Assembly (NCBI RefSeq): GCF_033473495.1
Contig: NC_088935.1
Location: 2,728,001 to 2,792,000, forward strand
DNA length: 64,000 nucleotides
Source of the DNA: Cercospora beticola
Taxonomy: Eukaryota; Ascomycota; Dothideomycetes; Mycosphaerellales; Mycosphaerellaceae
Direction of reading: 5' to 3'
Part shown: positions 1-10,645 of the stretch, in pieces
Position numbering within the stretch: the stretch's first letter is position 1
How the letters are laid out: each line of letters begins with the position of its first letter
Position numbers and translations under genes: made by a program
Notes under the pieces: model-generated
What the model was told of the DNA's origin: nothing
What the model saw: the letters and a program-made list of their open reading frames with translations, nothing else
Databases searched by the model: none

Positions 1-2
1 TT

Positions 3-2098
3 CGCCAGGCGATTCCTGCGTCCTACGTGACCGTCTATGTCAAGGGCGACGTCGATGTCAACGTCTACATAGACGTCAATGGACAATTCGTGAGTGGTGA
101 CCGCGGATCACACATCCAATGGGCACTCGAAGAAAAGAGCCAGAAAGGCTCTGCAAAGCTGAAGACCTTCCGCGTCAAGAGGAGTAACGAAGAGCTCTTC
201 ACTGAGAAATGGGACCGCGCTGAGTGGGGTACCCTGCACTTCACCGGTCCCTCGCACACTGCCCACGAAGCTGGTACTTCTGGCATCCTGCGACAGCGAT
301 TTGCGAAGACGGGTACCTTGCAGAACTCGGTCGATGACGCTTTCCGTTCCATCATGGACGAGGAGCCCGTCTTCGCCTTCGTAAAATCTTTCAATCTGAG
401 CTCTGCCAGCCAGCAGTCTGGCACGCAGCAGGACAGCGTTGTATTCACAGTAGCTCACACCCAAGATCCGGTCACTCAGTTCGCCTCTAGCCGTGGTCTT
501 ACTTGGATGAGACCTCTGTGGATGTCGTACTTTTCTTCCGATGCCGAGCTCATTGACTTCCATTACACCGATTTCCATCACGCCCGAGCGCTGGCGCTGG
601 ACTACTCACAACAGGTGGCTCGAGATGCGTATGCCAGCGGGAGCGACAGTTACAAGGATATCGTCGAGCTGAGTGCTCGACAGGTCATGGGTGCGACCAG
701 TTTCAGCGGTACGCCTGAAAATCCGATTTTGTTCTTGAAGGAAATCAGCAGCAACGGGAACTGTCAGACTGTCGATGTCATCTTCCCTGCCTTCCCATTC
801 TTCTTGTATACGAATCCGAGGTGGCTCGCCTACTTATTGGAACCGCTGCTGGAGCACATGCTGAGTGGCCAGTACCCGAATGACTATACTATGCATGACC
901 TCGGGACCCACTTCCCCAACATGACCGGACATCCAGATGGGCGGGATGAATACATGCCGGTAAGTGTTCGCTCAAGAGCTTGCCGTCATGGCCTGCGCTC
1001 GGGTGTTGAAACGCATTTCCTGCGAATGGAAGGTGGAACCCAACTGACGAATTTCAGGTTGAAGAATGCGGGGACATGTTGATCATGGGCCTGGCGCTGG
1101 TGAACAGCTTGACGTATGATTCTGCAGAGACAGCTCAATCACCTTGGAGCGCGCTCGGGGAGCCGAAGAGCCAGAAGGAGCTGCAGATGCAGAGTGACGA
1201 TGCTACACCGTTCTCATTGCCTTCCAGGTTTGGAACTCCTGAAGGCATATTTGGTCTCGACGATCAATTTGGCGGCGTCACGTCTAGCCATCAAGCGAAG
1301 AAGTGGCTGTCTCGCACGTACCGTTTGTGGAAGCAATGGACGGGATACCTGGTGGACTACTCACTGTATCCACACAACCAATTGTGCACCGATGATTTCG
1401 CAGGATGGCTTCCATTGATGACCAATCTCGCACTCAAAGGTATCATTGGCATCAAAGCGATGAGTGAACTCGCCGAGTTGAGCGGCGAGACCGGCGACGC
1501 CAAGTACTACCGCAACATTAGCGAGTCGTACATCAAAGAATGGGAGAAGCAGGGGATGAGCCGCGATGGAGGTCGAGCCAAACTCGCGTACGATTGGCAC
1601 GGCAGTTGGACGACACTGTATTCTCTCTACGCTGATGCTCTGCTGTGTTTCCATCCCAGCACGGAGGCGGCAGAGAGCTCCGTCGCAAGCTCTCGCAGTG
1701 GAGGAGTGCAGGCGCCTCTCAATCCTGGAGCCAAAGGCAAGGCGAACTTCATTCCTGACCGCATCTACCAGACTCAGTCCGACTGGTACGGCGTCGTCAT
1801 GCAGAAGTATGGCTTGCCTTTGGATTCACGACATCTGTACACCAAGAGTGACTGGGAGTTCCAAGCTGCGGCAGTTGCGAGCAAGAAGACACGATCACAG
1901 ATTCTAGACAAGGTCGCCACATGGCTGAACGAGACAGCATCAGACCGACCATTCACTGATTTGTACAAGACTGAGGGCGATGGTGGCTTCCCGGGGCCCA
2001 ATTTCTTTGCTCGACCTGTCGTGGGAAGTCACTTCGCTTTCCTCACGCTTGAGAGGGCATGCCAAGGTAAGGGAGCGGCGGCTTTCGACTATCCATAG
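3..2098 (+). CDS. gtaA: Glutaminase A (GtaA family), 5' end outside window
   Basis: This is an extracellular fungal glutaminase that hydrolyses L-glutamine to glutamate. The frame is open from the left edge, so the signal peptide and the start of the N-terminal DUF5127 region lie outside. Exons are 3-959 and 1058-2098, and the 98-nt intron joins DEYMP to VEECGDM in phase 0. About 665 residues are visible. They include family landmarks of the DUF4965/DUF1793 helical part: NLALKGIIGIKAMSELAEL, the aromatic-rich DWHGSWTTLYSLYADALL, QSDWYGVVMQKYGLPLDSRH, and ARPVVGSHFAFL near the end. A Ser/Gly-rich insertion follows the DWHGSW segment, around 1650-1740. The family is known in Aspergillus; substrate and secretion are inferred from homology. 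Confidence 0.9.
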
Positions 2099-2515
2099 CT
2101 ATGGACTGCAGTGCGACATGATAGGGTGCGTGACGACAGGTGTAGCACGGAGCTCCGCACGCGTCTGCAGACATTGCAGTGTGTGCTGCTGCGGCAAGGA
2201 CAAGGGGACAGCTGGATCGCAGCTCGGCTACCTGACAGATTGCATATGGGCGGGTTTGGAGGAGTCGCTTATGTATGCCTCAAAAATCTTGCTGAGTAGA
2301 ATTCCGCCCGCTTGTTGTGTCATTGTACGTTGTGTCGTTGCTCTGCATTGCTCGCTTGGCTGCTTACTTGCCTGCGGACCACAGACGGTGGTTGGAGAGC
2401 GCGGGTACTGCCGCAGCCCCATTGGCTCACATGCAATGCAAGCACATCGTCGTCGTCGTCGACGACTGGCAGCAGTGCACACCACGAGACATCGCGACAC
2501 GCCGCCCGCACCACC
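2099..2515. other. Intergenic, glutaminase 3' flank and NDUFS5 promoter
   Basis: No convincing gene lies here. The stretch is between two plus-strand genes, so it holds the glutaminase 3' UTR and the promoter and leader of NDUFS5. The only repeat is a short TCG triplet run just upstream of the NDUFS5 start. Reading frames that cross it have no family resemblance. Confidence 0.6.
2447..2461 (+). repeat. (TCG)5 microsatellite in NDUFS5 leader
   Basis: Five perfect TCG triplets sit about 55 nt before the NDUFS5 start codon, probably in its 5' UTR. It is short and may vary in length between isolates. Confidence 0.8.
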
Positions 2516-3003
2516 ATGTCGTCAGGTTTTGGGCTCGCCGGAGGTATGGCCATTCCTCGAGCTGCGCTTCTGAACCCACTCCGAGCTGCTCTGGCTAACC
2601 ACGGCACGAACTGACAGGTCCCTCCCGTTGCTTTCCCTTCTGGCAAGAGGTTCTGGCGTGTTATGTCGTGAACACAAACGCCGAGGACGACTCGGGCAAG
2701 AGGAAGTGCCAGCCTGTCCTGGAAGACTACTACGAATGCCTCCACCACCGCAAAGAGGTACGCTCGCTGCCCTCCGATCCCGAAACCCTGAATCTAACCC
2801 GACAATGGCAATAGGCAGTGAAGATTGCTGCGCTGCAAGCCGCATACCGCAAGCGTGAAGCCTCGACGGCGCGAGACGATGCCCCCAGCGCCGGTCAGAT
2901 ACGAAGTCTTGGATTATTGGACGCCAGCAGGGAAGAGAGGAATGTGAAAGCGGCTTCATTACTACCGGGTGCGGAGAGCAATTTGCCCGTGGGAGCGAAG
3001 TAA
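2516..3003 (+). CDS. NDUFS5: Complex I accessory subunit NDUFS5 (twin CX9C)
   Basis: This is an accessory subunit of mitochondrial NADH:ubiquinone oxidoreductase. Three exons, 2516-2543, 2618-2757 and 2815-3003, give 118 residues. The first exon has only 28 nt and encodes MSSGFGLAG plus one base; splicing restores GGPSRCFPFWQEVLACYVV, which matches the fungal family. Two CX9C motifs are visible (CFPFWQEVLAC and CQPVLEDYYEC). This is the twin-CX9C pattern of proteins imported into the intermembrane space by Mia40. The third exon encodes a charged tail (AALQAAYRKRE and onward) that is less conserved and rather long. The start is fixed by the short first exon and an ACC ATG context. Confidence 0.92.
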
Positions 3004-3162
3004 AAGACGCAGAAGCGGAGGTACGCGAGAGACAGAAAGACGACGTACATAACGCGAATCGGTCAATATGAGCACAGCCATGGAACTTGTATTCTGAGGG
3101 CAAGCAGAATGATGCTTTGCAAGGAGCTGTTTTGTGCCTGGTGCACTACTGCTCGCATTCTA

Positions 3163-4182
3163 TCATGCTTTCACCTCTTCTAGAGTGCCTTCTTCTGTGA
3201 AACGGAATGCTGCCCAGGACCATTGACGATTGCCGTCCCTCTCCTCTACTATCTCCAACACATGTATGGGCTCCTGCCGAACTTGTCTCTCCGTTGTGCC
3301 CTGGGTCACAGTTCTGGAGGGCAATTGATGCAGATAGAAGTGCACATCCACCAGATAGCCCAGGCCATATCCCACAGCCGGCTTGATCCTGCACGATTTG
3401 AATCTGCTGAGAGTTTCGTCTTCGGAAACTAGCTTGAAGCCAGCTTCTCCCAGCACGATTGTGCACAGGTTGTATTGCTGCGTGACCTCTGTTATCGAGC
3501 GAAGCAGTGAGGTCAACAGCGCTTGTCCTTGTGTGTAGTCGTTTTTGATGATCGGTGTCATCACATGGGAAATGCTATCCACGATGAGCAATCTTTTGAT
3601 AGTGGTGCTGGGAACTGGTGCGCCCGGATGTGATGGGCTCTTCTCCGGCGATTCATCCAAGATGTCCTCTTCATCTTCACTGTCCTCAATCGTTGACTTC
3701 CGTAGCTTTGTCATTTCAGCCGGGCGTTGCTGCTTCTGTTGCTTCTCGGCATTGAGCTCCTCGCCAAGTTCTGCTACAGCTTCCATCATTCCAATCCGAT
3801 CAAAGACTTTGCTGATCTTGAGCCGCTTCAGTGCTTCCATTGCATCACTTTGACCTGGGTGAAGGGAGCTGCGCAATGTGGCATGAAGTCTCCGCACGTC
3901 AAAGGTGAGAGTGCTATCAATGATCGTTGCTGTCGCTTCTGGACAATGCAGCAGATGCGTGGCGAGCAGAGCGCGTGAAAGTTCCCGAGCTCCATGTTCT
4001 GCTTTGGCAGTGATGCAGTGCACTTTGCCGTAGTCAAGTCCGCCTTCGAAGGTGTCGTCGATGGCTTTACTCCCAGTGAGGAACTTGTCTTGATCTGTCG
4101 GATTCGCTTCTTTTTCGTCGTCTGTAGCATGTCCGGGCTGCCAGAGGTCTTCGGCGGTTGTGGGCACTTCGAAGGAGTCCAT
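3163..4182 (-). CDS. RAD51-paralogue-like RecA-fold protein
   Basis: This single-exon protein has 339 residues and a RecA/RAD51 C-terminal-like fold, probably acting in homologous recombination. The region that should be Walker A (GLDYGKVHCITAKAEHGARE) lacks the canonical GxxxxGK[ST] and so looks degenerate. A Walker B-like strand, IKRLLIVDSISHVMTP, is clear. The following YTQGQALLTSLLRSITEVTQ and TIVLGEAGFKL fit the strands and helices after Walker B. An acidic low-complexity insertion (EDSEDEEDILDESPEKSP) lies between the two halves. It could correspond to a RAD51D/XRCC2/Rlp1-type paralogue; I cannot tell which. It converges on NDUFS5, with 159 bp between the stop codons. Confidence 0.7.
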   Translation of the reverse strand: MDSFEVPTTAEDLWQPGHATDDEKEANPTDQDKFLTGSKAIDDTFEGGLDYGKVHCITAKAEHGARELSRALLATHLLHCPEATATIIDSTLTFDVRRLHATLRSSLHPGQSDAMEALKRLKISKVFDRIGMMEAVAELGEELNAEKQQKQQRPAEMTKLRKSTIEDSEDEEDILDESPEKSPSHPGAPVPSTTIKRLLIVDSISHVMTPIIKNDYTQGQALLTSLLRSITEVTQQYNLCTIVLGEAGFKLVSEDETLSRFKSCRIKPAVGYGLGYLVDVHFYLHQLPSRTVTQGTTERQVRQEPIHVLEIVEERDGNRQWSWAAFRFTEEGTLEEVKA

Positions 4183-5548
4183 GTCTGAGTAGTCTTAGCT
4201 GTACTTGAAAGCAGTTCTGTCATGAGCGATAAGGCGCTGGCGAGCGCAGTCCTGGAAATTAGCGGCGTCTTGAGTGATGTTCCATCGTCAATGTGACTGC
4301 CGTCTCTTCGCGTGCGTTTTCGAAGCTGCACAGGCTCCGTTCGCGACTGCCAAACGCGCGTATCTGGCGCGTACCTATCGCCTTTCAAGACTCATTCGGC
4401 CGTTTGTACGTCTCTACGGCATGGAGCTGGAGCACATCAAATCGAAAACGCGAGTTTCTCCCCCACTCTCAGTCTTTGCCGAGGGGCACAAAAGAGATTT
4501 GAAGACAGTACCTTATGGTGCAAGCTTTAGCCTCGAAAGTCAGCAGCTGTTCGCTATCCCCTATGAGATCAGGTCTGAGCATCCATGCCGACAATGGAGC
4601 ATGGTATGGACGAGCTACTGGAAGGAGTATCTGGAAAAAGTGGAGCCAGCCAATATTGTCATGTGTTCGAACCTGAACAAAATACGCTGTGCACTTAAGC
4701 AGGGTATCAATATACGAAGCCCTATCACGCTTGTGTACAGTTCCATATCTGCCTTCGTGGACAATTTCCTGAATTTGACCAGCCAAGGTCAATGCCAGCA
4801 TTTCGGGCATGAGAAGGTGCAGGGTGTGAGATATTCTGCCACAATAGAAAAGCGATCAACGTTTTGCGTAGATCTTACACGCAAAATACTTGCGAAGCAA
4901 ATTCTGTAGATATCAGAGTTGTTGGCCTCAGTCAAATTGCTGACGGAGAGCTGCTAGGCTGATTCGCAGTACTGGGGGATGCGAGAGTGCCAAGGGAAAA
5001 TTTTCACTTCAACTTCGAATGCATATATCTCGACAAGCTGAAGACGTACTGAGGCCAAAAACACAGAGCTACTGCATCTAGCATAGAGAAAAAGAATGGA
5101 GCGACCGAAGTCAGCTGTAGGTCCGCCTGGGGATCTGTAGTGCTGTTAGTGCTTCAATCGGCATGTAATCTTGTAGAATTGAACGTACCGAACCCAGAAT
5201 CTCCTGATAACGTAGAATCGTAGTCAGACGCCTTACCATTGGGCCAACGGACCCCAAGACGATAGGTATAAGCCCTGGTTGATGGCTGTCGAGCATAGCC
5301 AAACGTATATGAAGATTTTCAAAATTGGGTGAAATGACCTCCGAAGTCACGCCGATGCTGACTTGAGCCTTCCAGCCCGACGCTATCAGCAGAATGAGCA
5401 ACCAGCACTGTACCTAAGAGCTGCCTAGCAGACCGCAAGTAGCTGTCAAGAAAAAAGTGCAGGTGAAGTATTTTGCATGCAGGTGAAATTTGCTTTCATC
5501 TCATTTGGAACGATCGTGGGCTATTTTGCACCTACATACCACGAACGT
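4183..5548. other. Intergenic 1.4 kb with no secure gene
   Basis: This stretch lies upstream of the RAD51-like gene and downstream of the MIT gene, both on minus. It looks more AT-rich than its neighbours. Short frames exist (minus 4469-4810, minus 5111-5401, plus 4274-4909). None carries a domain I recognise or splices into a longer product. It may hold promoter sequence plus the remains of a decayed gene. Confidence 0.5.
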
Positions 5549-7924
5549 TCAGTAGTCTACATAACCACTGTCTACAGACCCCTCATCCTCCTCATCATTC
5601 TCGCTCAGCAGCGACGAACCAATGACCGAATCATTCCGTTTTTTAATTTCTTCAGCTTTTTCGGCCTCCTGTTGAAGGAACAGTTTGGCACTCTCGTCCC
5701 TCGAAACGGAATATGCATATCGAGCCCAATACTGTCCGAGGGCAGTGTCCCAGTCTGAACCAAGGTCCCAAGCTCTGATCTTGTCCGTCTTCTTTGGCCC
5801 ATAATGCTTCCCAGCTCTACGACAGTGGTAGAACAGGGAGCGCTTATCTTCGGAGACTGTGCAGCCGAGGATCTCATTGATGAACGACGAGGGCGCAATG
5901 TGGTACTAGTACGGATCTCTGGACAAGCCCTCAGGGTGTATCTCTGGATAGCGAAGAAGCTTTCTGGCGAAAGCGTTTTTCTCGCTATACTGCCAGAAAA
6001 TGTTGATCGCTGCCAGCCATGCTGGGGCTTGGAGCACAGTATCAAAGCCATCGACCCAGTGGGGATTCCCTTGCTTTGGGGATGTGATTTGGTATTCAAT
6101 GGTACGATGATGGTTCTTCTCAAAGCGAACGTTGTGGACCATCGGTACAGCGATCGTGTTCGTCACGATGGGCGACTTTCCGTCCTTTTCGACAGTTTCA
6201 TCAGCGTACGACTGTGCGCTCTCCTTGGAAGGATTCTCCGGATGGCTTCCACGCACGCCAGAAGCTTTGTCATAGCCCTGTTTCTGCATCTCTCCGAGCT
6301 CTTTCAAATAATTAGCGATTCCATCGTCCTCCTGTGAATTATTGCTACTGTTGGTCTTGCTGATGTCCCCTTCTACGCCCTCAGATGTTGCTGGAACCAC
6401 TTCATCATCTTGCTCATCTTCATCTGGGTAGCAATGAGATTGCGTCTTTCGACAAAAGCTCGAGCAGTACCAAGCCTCGCCGCACTTCTCACAAGTGTAG
6501 CAATGGGCATTATGAGTGCTTTCCGGGCTATGTCCACATGCACCGCAACTTTCAGCTGGGCCAATGTTCTCGGCCTTCGCTGATGTAGAGGGTACGCGAG
6601 GCAAACCTGTGCCAAGGATAATTTTCTGGCGGGGATACATGTGTCTAGTTCGAGCCATATCAGCGTGCTTTCTCAGAGCGTCATCCCCGCTCCATGTCCC
6701 CGTGCTGTCCCAGTAGAAATCCTTGTCTGGTATAGGTCTTGCTTGCATCTCATCCCGTGTGCTCTGTCTGACGAAGTCCTTGGCGGCTGACTGCTCATGG
6801 TCGTGCCAGATACCATCGTTGTAGCAATTCCGACGAATGAAGTGTGGGTCGAAATGCCCACGTGCCTTCAGAGCTCGAGTATCGTCAACCGTATCTGGCA
6901 CATAAGCGGTCAAGCCTCGGTTTGGGTTATCAGGTGTGAGAGCACGTAGTTGCTCGATTGGTGTCATAGGCCTTGTACCAGGAGACAAGTCTGCAGGCGC
7001 AGAATGGCAGAGAGATCTTGATTCCTGGGGCTTGTCCGCCAGCTCAGCGCTTTGACCTTGCGGTAGAGACCATGGTGGGCCAAGAGCAACAGGAGAGTAG
7101 GCTGGTAGCCCACTCCCTTCTTCCTGACGCAGCTTCATTACGACTCCGTAGTCTAGCCTTGGCTTCCCCGGGCGTCTTTGGTCAATGCCTGGTTGTATAG
7201 CCTTCCTGAGCAGGTTCAAGATTCTTCCCACGTCCTCGAGTTGCCTGTCCAGCTCTTCTTTCGCAGCGGATCTCTATTCCGCTTCCCTGCAGATACGGTA
7301 GCATTTTTCAGCCTTGACGTAGTGGTCGAAAGCGTAAGAATATACTGCGCGCTGATCAAAGTCGAGCGCGATTGCAAACATCTGAGTTGCCCATTGATAG
7401 CGTTCTGACAGCGTTGGGTGCGGTTTGCGCATTGCTGCTTCCAGAGTAGCTGCACCACGCACTAGCGACTTGGACATCATGAACGGGCTGAGCGATACAG
7501 GCGTGGCTGAGCGCGGTCGCAATGTTGAGCCGTCAATGGTGGAACGCCGCCCAATTGCAGAGTGCGAAGGTTCGGACCGGTATGCTTGTGGAAGATCTTG
7601 ATGCTGGTCTTCGACGCTAGGTACCACAGCTTCCTCTAAGGTCGAAGCCGAATGAGAGCGTGGCGTACTAGCCCGATGTGATGAAGCACCACTCTCGCCA
7701 GTCAGAAGGCTCCAGCCATCCAGTGCTCGGCCGGAGTGATGAGGATTGCTGGCGTTGTCGGCAGCGTTTTCGGAGACGCCGGATGCTGCAGGGCCGTATG
7801 CGTCTTCATCGGTCATTTCGACTGTGTTTGGTGTTGTTACTGCCATAGCAACTGGTGCTAGCCTAGGTGTTGGTGGAGGTCGCGCTGTGCCTTCAGCGTC
7901 CTCCATATTGAAGTCCTCCATCAT
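5549..7924 (-). CDS. MIT-domain / zinc-finger protein gene interrupted by two in-frame TAG codons
   Basis: The minus-strand frame runs uninterrupted by frameshifts from ATG at 7924 to TGA at 5551-5549 (792 codons) but contains two TAG codons, at 7276-7274 and 5908-5906. The N-terminal ~165 residues are disordered. Next come three MIT-like helices: ERYQWATQMFAIALDF, YAFDHYVKAEKCYRICREAE, then TAG, then SAAKEELDRQLEDVGRILN. A Cys/His cluster follows (CGACGH, then CYTCEKCGEAWYCSSFC and SHC), resembling a MYND-type zinc finger. After that come an acidic linker and a C-terminal region that continues past the second TAG (FINEILGCTVSEDKRSLFYH, then DLGSDWDTALGQYW). MIT domains usually bind ESCRT-III tails, so endosomal sorting is a guess. 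The gene may be a recent pseudogene, a read-through or RNA-edited gene, or carry sequence errors. Confidence 0.7.
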
Positions 7925-8130
7925 GCAAGTATTGTCGTCCCTCTGACACGTCCCGCAATGCTATGCTGTCCACAGCTGGAGATATCGTAAGAAATACACA
8001 GCGAGAGACGCTGAGGTTGTAGTGGGAGTTCGTGTCATGTTGCGTTTGGGACAAAAGATAGGAAGAACCACACTCTGGCTCAAGGAAGGTGGAAGTGAAA
8101 CTGGTGCCAGTTCCTGCCCGGCTGTCTAGC

Positions 8131-10002
8131 TTAACTTATCTTGTCTTTCCATCGATCGAAAACGCCTTGGCCTTGGAAAGATGATTCCTCCTTCTGCCAA
8201 GTTGTTCTTTCCATGTGCCGTCGGGCATTCCACGCACGAACAAACTTCCATATCTCGGTGTCTGCCAGATTCCATGCTTCTATCGTCCGCTTGTTTACTG
8301 CAGCCGATCCTCCACCAGCCTTTTCCCCGCTGTGCAGCTGCAATTTGCACGACTCCAGAAGTGTAGCTTCTCGTCGCAAGTCTTCCTCTGACGGGATCGG
8401 GCCATCTCCGTACTCCGGCTTAGGCGCAGGTGGCCGTCTCTCTGGTCCAGGCACCGGCGTCTCGCTCTTGCCGTCAGCAAGAGGCTCTCGAGGCAACTGG
8501 AATCCAAAAATCCAATCCAGCTCGTCTCGGTCGTGTTCGTTGTCCTTGAGAGGCGGATCCTCGGCCGAGAGCCACAGAGTGCGAAAGCTACCCAACTCAG
8601 AGGCGACGGTGTCCTTCATGGCTGGCAAGCGAGCAAACGAAGAGATGCCTGTGCCCAAAACCAGCTTTGTAGCAGCCAAAATCCACACGTCTCTTGCCGT
8701 AGATCGTCTAATTGAGGAGACGTTCCAATCATCGTTCTGCTTGACGAGAGTCTGTGTGGTCAACGGGTGCGGTACAGTTCCGACCTGAAACAGATCGCTA
8801 TCATTTCGAAAGTATACAGATGCTGTTATTGGCACGTTGTTGGAAACGCAGGGTTTGCAGCGAGGCCGATTTGGTGGGCAGGAGGCCGGGATTGGAGAAA
8901 CGGCGCACTGCGAGAGGTTGCGTGCGATGTCAATTGCCGGCTCGACAAGCGCTGAAGTATGCTCCGGCAAAGGCTTGACCACAGCGATGCCTCTGGAGAA
9001 GATGTTTTGCCAGGTCAAGTGAAGATGGCTGTTAATCAAGACAGGCAACATGGCAAACCCATCGCCCACAGTCTTGGGATCGTTCAACTTCTCTGCAATT
9101 AGTTCGTACTTGGTGGTGATGGTTGTGTTGCTGTAAAAAGCGATGCCATCGTGCTTTGGGTCTACCGTCATAATATCATCCGGAAGCGCCTCGTCCATGA
9201 ACTTGACTCGTTTGATTGCTGAGGAGCGAAGTGCTTCCTTGAGAGCAGCGTCAATTTGCTCTGCAGTGCCCACGAACAAGCCATTCTCCAAGCCTTCGTA
9301 GCGCGTAAGCTTGGGGTATTCTCCGCGCCGCAGGAAAGATAGCAAGGGGTCGTCATAGGGACCCATGGGCAGCGCCATGTAATTCGCCAGGATGCCTCCC
9401 CTCATGCTGCTCCAAGCGAGCCATCTCATGATTTCCTGCTCAAAGGACTTTTCCAGCTGCAGGCCTTGCACATTGCGGAAGAGTGGATTGTGCATGGCGT
9501 CGGATCTGCTGAGCACAACAGGTCGGAAGCCCTTCGCCCACCACGCTTTCCTCCATATCTGCACAAGCTGCTGTTCGGCCTTCTTCCTCTTGTCGTCCGA
9601 CTCACGCTTGTCGTAATATGTATAGATTGGCGCACGCTCCTGCAAGGGGGGTAGCACGGCCCGCTGTTCGTCATAAACTACGCTGCTGCTGAAAGGGTTC
9701 TTCCACTTCCAATCGCTATACCATCTCGTATCGCCGCTACTGCTGTTGGCTTGCTCAGGAGGCGGGGTGTGAGCAGGTGTGCCCAGCAGAGGAATATGGT
9801 CGACGATATGCTGAGAGCCTGCCACAGCCTTGTGCACGCCCTCTTCCAGCTTCGGACCGTAGGGCAACTTCTGCACCAGATGATCGTAATCGTCTGCATT
9901 GGAGTTGCCCAGATAGACGATACTGAGCACCAGCACGATGGCAAGTGTCACGACGACCTGCAGTCGGCGGGGCAGGAAAGAGCACGGATTTCGAGGTGCC
10001 AT
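8131..10002 (-). CDS. Fungal type II membrane protein, possibly Golgi glycosyltransferase-like
   Basis: This is a single exon of 623 residues. The N-terminus is a short basic stretch followed by one hydrophobic segment (about residues 14-34, VVVTLAIVLVLSIVYLG), so it is predicted to be a type II protein with a lumenal body. The body starts after a Pro/Ser linker with PIYTYYDKRE, then AWWAKGFRPVVLSRSDAM and WLAWSSMRGGILANYMALPM. That order resembles glycosyltransferases which read donor and acceptor in the Golgi, but I see no decisive DxD motif. Several N-glycosylation sequons (NTT, NLS, NDS) and a CPPNRPRCKPC cysteine cluster support a lumenal location. I do not recognise a named family; it looks conserved and fungal-specific. 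The stop lies 206 bp from the start of the MIT gene. Confidence 0.75.
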   Translation of the reverse strand: MAPRNPCSFLPRRLQVVVTLAIVLVLSIVYLGNSNADDYDHLVQKLPYGPKLEEGVHKAVAGSQHIVDHIPLLGTPAHTPPPEQANSSSGDTRWYSDWKWKNPFSSSVVYDEQRAVLPPLQERAPIYTYYDKRESDDKRKKAEQQLVQIWRKAWWAKGFRPVVLSRSDAMHNPLFRNVQGLQLEKSFEQEIMRWLAWSSMRGGILANYMALPMGPYDDPLLSFLRRGEYPKLTRYEGLENGLFVGTAEQIDAALKEALRSSAIKRVKFMDEALPDDIMTVDPKHDGIAFYSNTTITTKYELIAEKLNDPKTVGDGFAMLPVLINSHLHLTWQNIFSRGIAVVKPLPEHTSALVEPAIDIARNLSQCAVSPIPASCPPNRPRCKPCVSNNVPITASVYFRNDSDLFQVGTVPHPLTTQTLVKQNDDWNVSSIRRSTARDVWILAATKLVLGTGISSFARLPAMKDTVASELGSFRTLWLSAEDPPLKDNEHDRDELDWIFGFQLPREPLADGKSETPVPGPERRPPAPKPEYGDGPIPSEEDLRREATLLESCKLQLHSGEKAGGGSAAVNKRTIEAWNLADTEIWKFVRAWNARRHMERTTWQKEESSFQGQGVFDRWKDKIS

Positions 10003-10645
10003 GGTGAGAGAGAGGCGGACGGGACGACGGCGCTGGCCAGCAGCGGGATGGAAGGACTAGACGGGCATTCGAATATCGGTGTCGATGGAGCTGGCGATAG
10101 CACAGATGCGACTGGTAACTTTCCACCACACGATGTGGTCTGCGTGATGTTTCGTTTTCGATGCAAAGTCACAGAAGGAAGTGGAGACAGTGCAGCGCAG
10201 GACGTTGAGAGAGACAGTGGTGGTATTGGTGAAGGTGGTGCGGACGGCGCAATGGCAGCGATAGAGAAGGAGGCAGATCAGCACAGCTCACTTCGAGGGA
10301 AACGCGTCGCACTTCTCTCGCTATCGTCATCCCTGCAGGTCAAGTCCGGTCTTGGCACCACCGTCTTCAGCGTGCACGACGAGATCACGCCTCGCCTCAC
10401 GCGCTCTGCTTTCCACTACAGCCATCCGCCGTCTCACAGCGGCGACGACCTCGGCCGGCAGAAGTGTTGTCTGCGTGGGCAAGTGCATGTGAGTCGCGCA
10501 CACAATCAAAGCCGTGCATATCAGACCAGTTGCAAAGCACAGAATGGCAGGTCCCCGTGGGTTTGCATGCAGGAGAACCGGGTAACAACAGCATGCAAGA
10601 GAACGTGACCAAGAGCAGCACAACCTACTTCGCCCGCCCGGCAGC
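10003..10645. other. Divergent intergenic region
   Basis: This is shared upstream sequence of the minus-strand membrane protein and the plus-strand 164-residue gene. A long open frame crosses it on plus (from 9751) but is rich in Gly/Asp/His with no domain, so I treat it as spurious. I see no clear TATA box. Confidence 0.5.

Noticed and set aside
4274..4909. Plus-strand frame of 211 codons
   Set aside because: It has no recognisable domain, odd composition, and lies in the promoter of the minus-strand RAD51-like gene.
7274..7318. 45-nt GT..AG intron that would remove the first TAG of the MIT gene
   Set aside because: It would delete most of MIT helix 2, has a weak GTCAAG donor and no good branch site.
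9751..10608. Plus-strand frame of 285 codons across the divergent promoter
   Set aside because: It is antisense to the N-terminus of the membrane protein and low in hydrophobic pattern. Its composition is that of a shadow frame.
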